In this document: positions 34,694-43,135 of the stretch, in pieces
Layout of the letters: each line of letters begins with the position of its first letter
Numbering within the stretch: the stretch's first letter is position 1
Source of the DNA: Candidatus Thorarchaeota archaeon
GTDB lineage: Archaea; Asgardarchaeota; Thorarchaeia; Thorarchaeales; Thorarchaeaceae
DNA length: 51,658 nucleotides
Assembly: GCA_016840685.1 (NCBI GenBank)
Contig: JAEORX010000005.1
Span: 1 to 51,658, forward strand
Reading direction: 5' to 3'
The notes under the pieces: generated by a model
What the model was told of the DNA's origin: nothing
Database searches by the model: none
Seen by the model: the letters and a program-made list of their open reading frames with translations, nothing else
Made by a program: the position numbers and the translations under genes

Positions 34694-35721
34694 TTCACGT
34701 TCTCTATCAAATCATGAAAGAGTCTGGCAGCTGCATCAGCACTATTAACGCCTTTCACAATTAAATTGCCAGCTGACATAATAGTCACCCTGATTTCTGG
34801 ATCGATTCTCACGACAATAAAACGGGTTTTTCGATCGACAGAGTAGTATGAGTCAAGCTTCTTCGCTAGAGAGTCTAAATCAAGTTCAAGTGGCTTTGTG
34901 GGTGATACATTGTAGCTCCGAGAGCAAAGCTGAATTACTCCAAGTTCTTTTCTATTTTGAGAAGGCTCTATCTGAGGGTGAGAACACACATCACAATCTG
35001 TCGCTCTTCCAATGTCGAAGAAATCAAAGCTTAGGCTGCTTGTATCAATTGTCATCAAGCGGTTAGCCAAGTCAGGTTCTCTCCCAAGCGCAAGTTTGAT
35101 CGCCTCATTTATCTCTACTGAGGCTGCAATTGATAGTACTGTTGGAGATACACCTACATGTGCACAGGTGTATTCAGGATTATCCTCTGCGTCACCCATC
35201 ACGCAGTGTAGACATCCTGTTTTTTCAGGGATGAAGGTAGTGAGGTTTGCATAATACTCCACAGCCCCTGCAAACACATATGGTATTTTCAGCAAAAGAC
35301 TTGCTTTGTTGACAGCTCTCCTAGCTTTGAATGAGTCTAATCCATCAACGATGACATCAACACCTTTCAATAAATCAACAATGTTCTCGTTGTCAATTGA
35401 TATGCAGATGGGATCGAAATGAACCTCAGGATTCATTAGGGAGAGATTTTCAGCAGCAGCTTCTGCTTTAGGCTTGCCAATGTCTTCAGTATTGAACACC
35501 GTCTGTCTCTGAATGTTTGAAAGCTCTACTATATCTCTATCAACAATCTTTATTCTACCAAAACCAATAGCAGTAAGAAGTCGAAGTGATGGACTACCGA
35601 GTCCACCTGCTCCTAACATCGCTACTGTTGTATTCATGATTTTGTTCATGTCTTCTTCAGAAAAATCACGAAGTGCTAGCATTCGTGAATATCTCTCTCT
35701 CTGCTTGTCAGTGAGCTTCAT
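34690..35721 (-). CDS. E1-like adenylyltransferase (ThiF/MoeB/HesA family)
   Basis: 343 residues from ATG 35721. The enzyme adenylates the C-terminus of a ubiquitin-like or sulfur-carrier protein. The nucleotide loop is G-A-G-G-L-G-S, then V-D-R-D-x-V-E-x-S-N-I-Q-R-Q, the D-G-L-D-S-F-K-A-R motif, the zinc pair C-L-H-C and C-D-V-C, and the candidate catalytic cysteine in Y-T-C-A-H-V-G-V. An extra C-terminal domain of about 90 residues is not the rhodanese found in some MoeB proteins. No ubiquitin-like partner gene is visible here. TATA position predicts transcription start at about 35726, favouring ATG 35721 over GTG 35739. Confidence 0.87.
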   Translation of the reverse strand: MKLTDKQRERYSRMLALRDFSEEDMNKIMNTTVAMLGAGGLGSPSLRLLTAIGFGRIKIVDRDIVELSNIQRQTVFNTEDIGKPKAEAAAENLSLMNPEVHFDPICISIDNENIVDLLKGVDVIVDGLDSFKARRAVNKASLLLKIPYVFAGAVEYYANLTTFIPEKTGCLHCVMGDAEDNPEYTCAHVGVSPTVLSIAASVEINEAIKLALGREPDLANRLMTIDTSSLSFDFFDIGRATDCDVCSHPQIEPSQNRKELGVIQLCSRSYNVSPTKPLELDLDSLAKKLDSYYSVDRKTRFIVVRIDPEIRVTIMSAGNLIVKGVNSADAAARLFHDLIENVN

Positions 35722-35748
35722 CTCTCTCAATATGAACACAGGGGCTCA

Positions 35749-35756
35749 CTTAAAGC
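35749..35756. promoter_or_regulatory. TATA box shared by the divergent E1-like and DUF362 genes
   Basis: CTTAAAGC (GCTTTAAG on the other strand) is centred about 26-30 bp from both the DUF362 ATG at 35781 and the E1-like ATG at 35721, predicting near-leaderless mRNAs in both directions. Confidence 0.5.
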
Positions 35757-35780
35757 CTTGGACAGCAATAATGGTATTCC

Positions 35781-36605
35781 ATGGAATTCCAGTCTGAGGT
35801 TGCAGTGGGGGTGAAAAATAGCCCTGGTGCAGCACTGAGGGCAGCTCTTGCAAAACTGAATGAACCAATAATCCCCCGAAGGAAAATATCAGGAGTAGTG
35901 ATCAAACCATCAATCTTCGACCCCGATTTACCGGGCAACACTGATGTGGAACTGGTTAGAGCTGTTATACAGATGTTTGATTCTCTTGGTCCTATCAAAA
36001 TAGTTGAGAGTGATAACCCATTTCGCACAGCTGAGGATGCATTTTCACGATGCGGCTACGATGAATTGAAGAACGAGCATGTGGAGCTCTTGAACCTCTC
36101 CGATACCGAACTAGTCCCGGTCACCTTTCCCGGAAATTATCTTGAGAAGAGAAAGATGCCCAAGATTTTACATGACGCCATTTTCATTATCAATGTGGCC
36201 ACAGTAAAGCTAGAACCTGATGTTTGTTCGATTGGTGCTGGTGTAAAGAACCTCTTTGGACTTCTTCCTGAACATGACAAGAGTGTGTATCACTCTACTA
36301 TTGACAAGGTCCTAATTGACCTATTAGTGATGTATCGACCCAACCTATCAGTGATAGACCTGACCAATGTCGTGCTGGGAAAAAGAGAAGAACGTAGTAC
36401 AAGATATGTTGGTGGGGTCATCGTTGGTATCGATCCCATCGCTGTGGACTCATTCTGCTCAAGCTTACTTGGGATTGACCCCATGAAGGTTAATCATTTA
36501 AGATTGGCTCATCGACTAGGACTAGGTGAAGCTTTGATTGATCGAATTAACGTTCGAGGCACTGATCATCAGATAGCTGAGATAATGTCATGTTTCGAAA
36601 AATAG
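35781..36605 (+). CDS. DUF362 family protein
   Basis: 274 residues matching the DUF362 pattern: V-V-I-K-P-S at the first strand, N-V-A-T-V-K-L near residue 140, the G-A-G-V-K-N-L-F-G-L-L loop, and I-D-P-I-A-V-D in the last third. There is no ferredoxin domain, unlike many DUF362 proteins. Biochemical function is not established for the family in archaea; cysteines are few (two in the C-terminal part). Leaderless by TATA position. The aminotransferase downstream has its own promoter-like sequence. Confidence 0.82.
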   Translation: MEFQSEVAVGVKNSPGAALRAALAKLNEPIIPRRKISGVVIKPSIFDPDLPGNTDVELVRAVIQMFDSLGPIKIVESDNPFRTAEDAFSRCGYDELKNEHVELLNLSDTELVPVTFPGNYLEKRKMPKILHDAIFIINVATVKLEPDVCSIGAGVKNLFGLLPEHDKSVYHSTIDKVLIDLLVMYRPNLSVIDLTNVVLGKREERSTRYVGGVIVGIDPIAVDSFCSSLLGIDPMKVNHLRLAHRLGLGEALIDRINVRGTDHQIAEIMSCFEK

Positions 36606-36702
36606 TACATTAGGAATAATTTTATCATTATATTATAGTGAGCGAATAAACCTCGAACGTGCTTTGATTTGCACGAATTATTGTCATTCAGTGGTGCTTC
36701 AA

Positions 36703-37869
36703 ATGGATTGGACATCCCACACGATGGAACGGATTCCCATATCTGATACCCTTGGTATGTTTGAACTTGCAAAACGGCTAGAAGCTGAAGGCAGACGCAT
36801 CTACCACTTTGAAGTGGGTCAGCCTGATTTCCCGACACCTGAAAATATAATCAATGCGGGGATTGAGGCTCTTAACCGTGGTTTCACACGATATACTCCT
36901 TCACGAGGTATTCCTCCGCTTCTCGATGCAATCGGAAAATTCTATAACGACAGAGGAATCAAGATTAATGGACAAAAGAATGTCATTGTGACTCCAGGTG
37001 CAAAGATGGCACTTTTTCAGGGATTTCTCAGCACAATCGATGCAGGAGATGATGTTCTAGTACTGTCACCTGCTTGGCCTACATATCGAGTCATGATTCG
37101 AACTGTTGGTGCGAAACCAGTCGATGTTGGCACTTTTCCTGGATATGTACTAAATGAAGAAGCTCTGAAAAATGCCTGTTCCAAATCTGTTACTGCTCTT
37201 GTAATCAACACACCAAATAATCCAACAGGCGGAGTTCTTGATAAAGACCACCTGAAACTCATTCATGACCTTTCGGTTGATCACGATTTTGTTGTCTTCT
37301 CGGATGAAATATATGAAATGCTTGTTTATGATGGATTCGAGCAGTCATCGATGCTAGAAATCGATCCAAACATGGATCACACACTAATCATCAGTGGATT
37401 CTCAAAGACATATGCGATGACAGGGTGGAGGCTTGGTTATGCCATTGGAAATGAGGAAACTATCAACAACATGGTCCGAATTCAACAAAACACAACATCC
37501 TGTGCCACCTCCTTTGTTCAGTATGCGGGATATGAAGCACTCACTGGAGATCAAAACTCTATCAAGAAGATGACTGCAGATTATCAGAAACGTCGTGATG
37601 TGATCACAAGTATCTTCTGCAACATGCCAGGTGTCCAATGTGTCAGTCCTAAGGGTGCATTTTATGTCTTTCCAGATTTTTCGACATATGGCTTCAGCAG
37701 TAACACACTAGCAGAGTTGATTCTCAAGAAAGTTGGTATCACCTCCACACCTGGAATTGTATTTGGAAAGTTATATGATAGTCATCTACGTTTCTCATAT
37801 GCTACTGAATTATCTGAGATAAAGGAAGGTCTTGGCAAACTTGCTGATTTCCTTCTAACACTGCTCTAG
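36703..37869 (+). CDS. Class I/II PLP aminotransferase
   Basis: 388 residues from ATG 36703, preceded 6 nt upstream by GTGGTG; the frame opens earlier without a good start. Fold-type I aminotransferase: F-x-V-G-Q-P-D-F-P-T-P at the N-terminus, N-T-P-N-N-P-T-G, the S-D-E-I-Y-E motif with the PLP-nitrogen Asp, the PLP lysine in S-G-F-S-K-T-Y-A-M-T-G-W-R-L-G-Y, and the C-terminal substrate Arg in L-R-F-S-Y-A. Aspartate- or aromatic/branched-chain-type specificity cannot be separated by eye. A TATA-like element lies near 36630. Confidence 0.9.
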   Translation: MDWTSHTMERIPISDTLGMFELAKRLEAEGRRIYHFEVGQPDFPTPENIINAGIEALNRGFTRYTPSRGIPPLLDAIGKFYNDRGIKINGQKNVIVTPGAKMALFQGFLSTIDAGDDVLVLSPAWPTYRVMIRTVGAKPVDVGTFPGYVLNEEALKNACSKSVTALVINTPNNPTGGVLDKDHLKLIHDLSVDHDFVVFSDEIYEMLVYDGFEQSSMLEIDPNMDHTLIISGFSKTYAMTGWRLGYAIGNEETINNMVRIQQNTTSCATSFVQYAGYEALTGDQNSIKKMTADYQKRRDVITSIFCNMPGVQCVSPKGAFYVFPDFSTYGFSSNTLAELILKKVGITSTPGIVFGKLYDSHLRFSYATELSEIKEGLGKLADFLLTLL

Positions 37870-37906
37870 ACTGGTTGGTTTATGCTTACTGACCGGAGGC
37901 TTCTGT

Positions 37907-38485
37907 ATGAATTTAATACATCCACCAGTCAAGTTTGAGTGTACAAAATGCGGTGCTTGTTGTCGACAGGATTCTCTTCTAGTCACTGTTACTGGACGAG
38001 ATATTGCTCGAATTGCAATTGGATTGGGTCTTGGACCAGATGAAATGATAAGAGCACTAGATTTCTATCTGACACAAAACGTAGAACCACTAAAAGGTCT
38101 TCGAGATATACCAGCAATAAAAACTGAGCGAGGTCTTGCATACATCGCCCTCAAGAAGTTAGATAATGGAGATTGCGTCTTCCTGAAAGACAACCTCTGT
38201 ATGATACACGTGATTAGACCCACAGTGTGTAGGTCATTTCCATTTGTGTTCAACGATACTGGCTACGAGAAGACCTGGGGGCTTAGTGCTATGAAAGAAA
38301 TCTGTCCTGGACTCGGTAGTGGACCAATCATCGAAATTTCAAGTCTGCTACAAATTGCAGACGATGTACTCGGGGACCTCGACATATACAAAAAATTTTG
38401 TGAAGAATGGAACAGTCGCGAAAGAAAACCTACCGCTAAGCGTATCATAGAACAAATCCTCTCAGACCCAAGGTTCACAGTTTGA
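37907..38485 (+). CDS. YkgJ-family cysteine-cluster protein
   Basis: 192 residues with the family pattern F-x-C-T-K-C-G-A-C-C near residue 11, C-V-F-L then C-x-I-H near residues 93-102, and R-P-x-x-C-R-x-F-P-F. These cysteines are proposed to bind zinc or an Fe-S cluster. Function is unknown across the family. ATG start; it follows the aminotransferase by 37 nt on the same strand and converges on the LVRGC-type gene. Confidence 0.82.
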   Translation: MNLIHPPVKFECTKCGACCRQDSLLVTVTGRDIARIAIGLGLGPDEMIRALDFYLTQNVEPLKGLRDIPAIKTERGLAYIALKKLDNGDCVFLKDNLCMIHVIRPTVCRSFPFVFNDTGYEKTWGLSAMKEICPGLGSGPIIEISSLLQIADDVLGDLDIYKKFCEEWNSRERKPTAKRIIEQILSDPRFTV

Positions 38486-38490
38486 TTACA

Positions 38491-39519
38491 CTAGAGTCTG
38501 GTAAGAATTTGCAGGATGTTCCCAAAGTTATGTTCAACTGTACGACTTTTTTCAGCATAGCCAGCAAGGACTTCCATTCTTTCATCTCTCTCAGCAAGCT
38601 GGCTGAACCTGTCTGATCTAATTTCTGAATGAATGAGTTCATTCAATGCAATAATCTCATCGGAAGATTTCAAGACATACTGTAACATTTTGATGAGCAT
38701 GTTGAATTCATTAATATCCCTTAGCTGGAGTGTTTGACTATAGAATTGAAACTCCAACCTGGCAAGTTTTTCTCTCATAGTAACTAACTTATGTATCCAA
38801 TCTTCTGCTTCTTCTTTCTCTAGCTCTCTACCGAGTGTTGCCCAATAGTTTTGTTGATCAAGAAGCTGAACCAAGTAACTTCGAAGGAATTGAAAGTGAT
38901 CAACACCATTTTCTATGTCATCCTCAGTCCCAATAGGTTTCATCAAACGGTCGGTCTGACTATGCTTAACAGCAATCATTAGAGAAAACTTGTCCACGTA
39001 TCTCTTCACTTCCTCTGTCTTCTCTTTCTCTGTAAGCGTGTCAGCAAAGGTGTCACCAAGAGTCAGGATGAATTTGTAAAGGCATTCAGAACACAGTTCT
39101 GCACTACTTGTGATTTCCTTGGTAGATAGGAACTGCATTGCGTCTTCGAGGTCATCTGCGGGCACATCCTTCCCATGAATCCTCAAAATCCAACCCTGAG
39201 AAATGCAGTAGACCTTATTGTCTGGGTAGTTGATGTAAATTGATGCATAACAAACATTGCCTTCGGTTGCTCGCTCTTCCTCCATGCTATCTTTATCATA
39301 ATGGAAGGAGAAGATAGAGGGATCTATCTCAATAGCTTCGATCTCAAGGACCCTGTCATCATTGACACAGAGCCGCTCATCGCCAAACACTTTGTAGACC
39401 GGGCAACCTCTAACCAACTTTATGGTTGATTGCTGCTCCTGTTTACTAGTACCAAGCAAGCTTTTTTTTCTCTCCAATTCAAGCCCAGATGATAGGATTT
39501 GACTTAAACCAGTGACCAT
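38491..39519 (-). CDS. LVRGC-type cysteine-rich paralogue B, unknown function
   Basis: 342 residues. It shares with the upstream gene an L-V-R-G-C block, the order C-x-Y/x-x-F-G-x-x-x-x-C-x-N, a central strand region with C-I-S-Q, the motif C-S-E-C-L-Y-K-F-I-x-T-L-G, and a long C-terminal helical part. The four to six shared cysteines may bind metal. No known family comes to mind. The N-terminal 30 residues (including K-K-S-L-L-G-T-S-K) have no counterpart in the paralogue. It lies 10 nt downstream of the paralogue, clearly one operon. Confidence 0.75.
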   Translation of the reverse strand: MVTGLSQILSSGLELERKKSLLGTSKQEQQSTIKLVRGCPVYKVFGDERLCVNDDRVLEIEAIEIDPSIFSFHYDKDSMEEERATEGNVCYASIYINYPDNKVYCISQGWILRIHGKDVPADDLEDAMQFLSTKEITSSAELCSECLYKFILTLGDTFADTLTEKEKTEEVKRYVDKFSLMIAVKHSQTDRLMKPIGTEDDIENGVDHFQFLRSYLVQLLDQQNYWATLGRELEKEEAEDWIHKLVTMREKLARLEFQFYSQTLQLRDINEFNMLIKMLQYVLKSSDEIIALNELIHSEIRSDRFSQLAERDERMEVLAGYAEKSRTVEHNFGNILQILTRL

Positions 39520-39529
39520 TTAGGAATTA

Positions 39530-40477
39530 CTATTTAGTATGTGTTTCAATATTATGAAGTGCTGACACAAGATTGGTGAATTTGTACTCCATTATTTTTC
39601 TTGCCTCAGAATGCTGAAACAGCATCTCCCGAATATTATCTGGTAACGCTCCTCGTTCTTTAAGGTTAGTAGTTATTTCTCTTATTGTATCGTTAACATA
39701 GATTACTCTCTCGGAAATCCCCACCATGAATCTAAGCACTTCAAGTGGGTTTATCTCCTCAGATGGGTCATCAAGAGAGAGTACTTGAAACATAAACACT
39801 GATTCCAAACGTGCGAGTGTTCCATATGAATCAACCAATTCGATCAAACTTTCATCTGCTCCCGCCCTTTTCAAGTTAAGAATCATTGATGCCCAATGGG
39901 AGCGACTTCTATTAATCTCTCTGAGGTAGTTCCAAAGATGGTCATTGAAATCTGATCCATCACTCTTGTCATAGTCACTAAGCTGAATTGCCATATTGAC
40001 TGCAAGTTCGCGAACATAGTTCGCGATAATCTCTTCTCTCTCCGTATCAGTGAGGTAGTCTTCTGAACTCTCACCCAAAGTTCTAATGTATCGATAAAGA
40101 CAATCGGAACAAAGTACGCCATCCCTGCTTTTTTCAGAAGATGTTACAAATTCCAAAGCATCTTCAATCTCTGTGACCATGATGTCTTTGTTATTGATAT
40201 GAATTCGTTGATTCTGGCTTACACAATAACAATATCCTTCACCTCTATCAAGAAACATCAACAGATAGCACATGTTGATGTTATCGCTACGAAAATCTTC
40301 GAGTAGCTTTCTTGATGTGAGCTGACTAAAGAAACTCGGGTCAACAGAGATAGCATTGATAGGAGCGACACTATCGTTGTTCAGACACACCTTCTCTTCA
40401 CCGAACTCACGGTAACAACAGCAACCCCGTACAAGGTGACTAGGTTCGTCTGCAGGAAGTCTTGAATCGATGTTCAC
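39530..40477 (-). CDS. LVRGC-type cysteine-rich paralogue A, unknown function
   Basis: 315 residues, the first gene of the tandem pair. Motifs: L-V-R-G-C-C-C-Y at residues 15-22, C31, Y-C-Y-C-V-S-Q near residue 90, C-S-D-C-L-Y-R-Y-I-R-T-L-G near 138, then helices with W-A-S-M and A-R-L-E-S-V-F (compare W-A-T-L and A-R-L-E-F-Q-F in B). The conserved arrangement across both copies points to an N-terminal metal-binding beta domain and a C-terminal helical bundle. No signal peptide or membrane segment is seen. Function unknown. Confidence 0.75.
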   Translation of the reverse strand: MNIDSRLPADEPSHLVRGCCCYREFGEEKVCLNNDSVAPINAISVDPSFFSQLTSRKLLEDFRSDNINMCYLLMFLDRGEGYCYCVSQNQRIHINNKDIMVTEIEDALEFVTSSEKSRDGVLCSDCLYRYIRTLGESSEDYLTDTEREEIIANYVRELAVNMAIQLSDYDKSDGSDFNDHLWNYLREINRSRSHWASMILNLKRAGADESLIELVDSYGTLARLESVFMFQVLSLDDPSEEINPLEVLRFMVGISERVIYVNDTIREITTNLKERGALPDNIREMLFQHSEARKIMEYKFTNLVSALHNIETHTK

Positions 40478-40655
40478 TCCAGAAGCCTCTGTTTGGTCTT
40501 TAGTGCTATTATTTGTACTATTACAATTACTCTTATTACATATTCACACATAAGAGATAATATCAAGATTTCTTCTATGTTTAGCTTACGTCAGCTCTTA
40601 TACAGAGTGGCAGCGCTTGGAATTTGACTTCACATTTGAATGAATCTAGGATGTC

Positions 40656-40685
40656 AGGAAAAAGAATGGAGCATGTGGGGCTCCA
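40656..40685 (-). terminator. Hairpin terminator of the ribbon-helix-helix gene
   Basis: On the minus strand TGGAGC / GCTCCA (40667-40685) forms a 6-bp stem, starting 8 nt after the stop codon of the RHH gene, followed by a T-rich run (TTCTTTTTCC). Confidence 0.62.
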
Positions 40686-40693
40686 ATTTGAAC

Positions 40694-40834
40694 TCAACCC
40701 CACAGCTCTCTCTTAAGGAGGTCTCGAATAGCAATTCGGATGGCTTCTGATCTGTTTGGATAGAGATTGTTCTCCACGAGCTTCTCTAGTCCATCAACAT
40801 AAGTTTCAGGAATGTGTAATGTCACGAGCTTCAT
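40694..40834 (-). CDS. 46-residue ribbon-helix-helix DNA-binding protein
   Basis: A CopG/Arc-type regulator read directly from the minus strand. It begins with the DNA-contacting strand M-K-L-V-T-L-H-I-P, followed by helix A (Y-V-D-G-L-E-K-L-V-E-N) and helix B (N-R-S-E-A-I-R-I-A-I-R-D-L-L), the standard RHH order. AGGTGAT lies 7 nt before the ATG. RHH proteins bind operators as dimers of dimers. A 7-bp dyad just upstream (40849-40870) is a likely autoregulatory site. It sits alone between the LVRGC pair and the acetyl-CoA synthetase gene. Confidence 0.85.
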   Translation of the reverse strand: MKLVTLHIPETYVDGLEKLVENNLYPNRSEAIRIAIRDLLKRELWG

Positions 40835-40848
40835 CTCGGTAATCACCT

Positions 40849-40870
40849 AGGTATGTCCTGTGTCATACCT
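40849..40870. promoter_or_regulatory. Inverted repeat AGGTATG-N8-CATACCT
   Basis: A perfect 7-bp dyad located 15-36 bp upstream of the RHH gene's ATG, overlapping its Shine-Dalgarno and predicted transcription start. A natural candidate operator for the RHH protein. Confidence 0.55.
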
Positions 40871-40963
40871 GAATATGATAGTGAGTAATACTAGGTCTAT
40901 ATTCAAAACCGATGATTTGTGAGGTGCAAATATCGAATGGCTAAGTTGTCCCAGAAGCGATAT

Positions 40964-40971
40964 CTTATAAC
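40964..40971 (+). promoter_or_regulatory. TATA box of the ADP-forming acetyl-CoA synthetase operon
   Basis: CTTATAAC predicts transcription from about 40994, giving a short leader with AGGTG before the GTG start at 41020. Confidence 0.5.
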
Positions 40972-41019
40972 TCCAAGACATTGACGACGGACTCAGACCA
41001 ACCATAGGTGTGTAGCAAA

Positions 41020-43134
41020 GTGGATCGGCAGAAAGGCATTGATCAACTATTCAACCCACGTTCAATCGCAGTAATTGGTGCATCTGCGACCAAGGGAAAG
41101 TTGGGAAATGATGTTCTCCAGAATCTGATTGAGAGTGGTTTTGAGGGTCGAATCTATCCTGTGAATCCAAGTGGCGGGAAGATTCTAGGAGCAAATGTGT
41201 TCCGTTCCATCTTTGAAATTTCGAGTGATGTTGACATGGCAGTCATCGTCATTCCAGCACAACATGTTCTATCGGTTGTCGAAGAGTGTGGCAGAAAAGG
41301 TGTGAAGGCGCTTGTAATCATAACTGCCGGGTTCAAAGAGATTGGTCATGAAGGACTAGAGGCAGAGAAGAAACTGGTTGAGCTTGCAGAAAAATATGGT
41401 ATGGTTATACAGGGACCCAACTGTCTAGGAATAATAAACACAAGTGCTCCATATAATGCCTCATTCTCAGCAGGAACTCCAAGAAAAGGCACGATTGCAT
41501 TTGCATCACAATCTGGTGCACTAATGACTGGAATTCTAGATTGGAGCTTGATGGAGAAGATTGGCTTCTCCAAGTTTGTAAGTCTGGGGAACAAGGCTCA
41601 TCTCGATGAAGCTGATTTCATAGAAGCTTTTGGTAGAGACCCTGATTCTACTTTCATCCTGCTATATATCGAATCAGTTGTTGATGGGCGCAAGTTCATG
41701 GATGCGTGTAGGAAGGTTATCCCCAAAAAACCAATCTTTGTTGTGAAGTCAGGTGTTAGCTCAGCAGGAGCAAGGGCTGCCTCATCTCACACAGGATCTC
41801 TTGCAGGAAGTGACACTGCATATGATGTTGCGTTCAAACAGTGTGGTGTCATGCGTGCAAGTAACATGGCATCACTTTTCGATGTTGCTGCTGTCTTTGA
41901 TGACATGCATCTCCCAGCTGGGAATCGTGTGGCCATAGTCACAAATGCTGGTGGTCCAGGAATTCTCACGACAGATGCCTGTGAAGTCAGCGGATTGGAG
42001 ATTGCTCAACTCTCAACTGAAACCATTGAGTATCTCAAAGCACATCTACCACCTGCTGCTTCCGTTTACAACCCCATTGATGCTCTTGGTACAGCACAGC
42101 CTGAAGACTATGCACACTGTGTCGAAGCATCTCTTCGTGACGAAAATGTAGATGCGGTTATTGTCCTTCTCACTCCCCAAGCAATGACAAAGGTTACAGA
42201 AACAGCTCAGATACTAGTAGACACTCGCAATAAATACCCGGACAAGCCTTTGGTTGCTGTCTTCATGGGCGGTAATTCCATGGTGTATCCAAGGATTGTA
42301 TTGACTGAAGGTGGGATTCCTGTGTTTGATTTCCCAGAACGAGCTGTTCATGCCATTGCTGAGCTTTATCACTATACGGTGAACCGGGATAGTCTGAAGG
42401 AGGAGTCAATACCTGTCTTCAAGGTAGATAAAAAGAAGACCGCTGAAATCATCAAGTCTGTTCAGAAAGAGAACCGCCGTGTGCTTCTTGGAAGCGAGGC
42501 ACATACCATAGCTGAGGCTTATGGGATTCCTGTTGCCAGAATAAAGCTCGCGACAAGCTCAGAAGAGGCTAGACATTTGGCAGAGGAACTTGGTTATCCT
42601 GTTGTTTTGAAGATTGCAAGTCCGGACATTATACACAAGAGTGACATTGGAGGAATTCGTGTTGGACTGGAAACACCCGGGCAGGTGGAAGAAGCATTCC
42701 TTCAGATTCTAGAGAATGCAAAGACTCACATGCCTAATGCGATGATTTACGGCGTAGATGTCCAAGAGATGGCTGAGAAAGGTAAGGAACTAATCATAGG
42801 GTGCTCCCGTGACGTGCAATTCGGACCACTTGTGATGTTCGGTGCTGGCGGAATATTCGTTAACTACCTCAAGGACATATCTTTCAAACTTGCACCGATG
42901 ACTAGAAGCGATGCAGCAGATTTGATCATGGAAACTAAGATTGGGTCTCTCTTGAGAGGTGTGAGAGGTGAAGCTCCTAGTGATATTGCCTCCATCGAGG
43001 ACACAATTCTCAGAATAAGTCAGTTGGTTACAGATTTTGAGGAGATCGTTGAGCTAGATATCAATCCTGCTTTTGCCTATCAGAAGGGGAAAGGCATCTC
43101 AGCAGTAGATGTAAAAATTACCATAGAGGGATGA
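41020..43134 (+). CDS. acdA: Acyl/acetyl-CoA synthetase (ADP-forming), fused alpha-beta
   Basis: 704 residues. It converts acyl-CoA, ADP and phosphate to the free acid, CoA and ATP, the archaeal route to ATP from acetyl-CoA. Order: CoA-binding Rossmann domain (S-I-A-V-I-G-A-S) 1-130, ligase-CoA domains about 150-440 with the phospho-histidine H257 in S-S-H-T-G-S-L-A-G, then an ATP-grasp beta domain about 470-700 with V-V-L-K-I-A-S-P-D-I-x-H-K-S-D-I-G-G. I chose GTG 41020 (AGGTG upstream); GTG 41008 is the alternative. The next gene overlaps its stop region, so they are coupled. Confidence 0.93.
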   Translation: MDRQKGIDQLFNPRSIAVIGASATKGKLGNDVLQNLIESGFEGRIYPVNPSGGKILGANVFRSIFEISSDVDMAVIVIPAQHVLSVVEECGRKGVKALVIITAGFKEIGHEGLEAEKKLVELAEKYGMVIQGPNCLGIINTSAPYNASFSAGTPRKGTIAFASQSGALMTGILDWSLMEKIGFSKFVSLGNKAHLDEADFIEAFGRDPDSTFILLYIESVVDGRKFMDACRKVIPKKPIFVVKSGVSSAGARAASSHTGSLAGSDTAYDVAFKQCGVMRASNMASLFDVAAVFDDMHLPAGNRVAIVTNAGGPGILTTDACEVSGLEIAQLSTETIEYLKAHLPPAASVYNPIDALGTAQPEDYAHCVEASLRDENVDAVIVLLTPQAMTKVTETAQILVDTRNKYPDKPLVAVFMGGNSMVYPRIVLTEGGIPVFDFPERAVHAIAELYHYTVNRDSLKEESIPVFKVDKKKTAEIIKSVQKENRRVLLGSEAHTIAEAYGIPVARIKLATSSEEARHLAEELGYPVVLKIASPDIIHKSDIGGIRVGLETPGQVEEAFLQILENAKTHMPNAMIYGVDVQEMAEKGKELIIGCSRDVQFGPLVMFGAGGIFVNYLKDISFKLAPMTRSDAADLIMETKIGSLLRGVRGEAPSDIASIEDTILRISQLVTDFEEIVELDINPAFAYQKGKGISAVDVKITIEG

Positions 43135-43135
43135 T

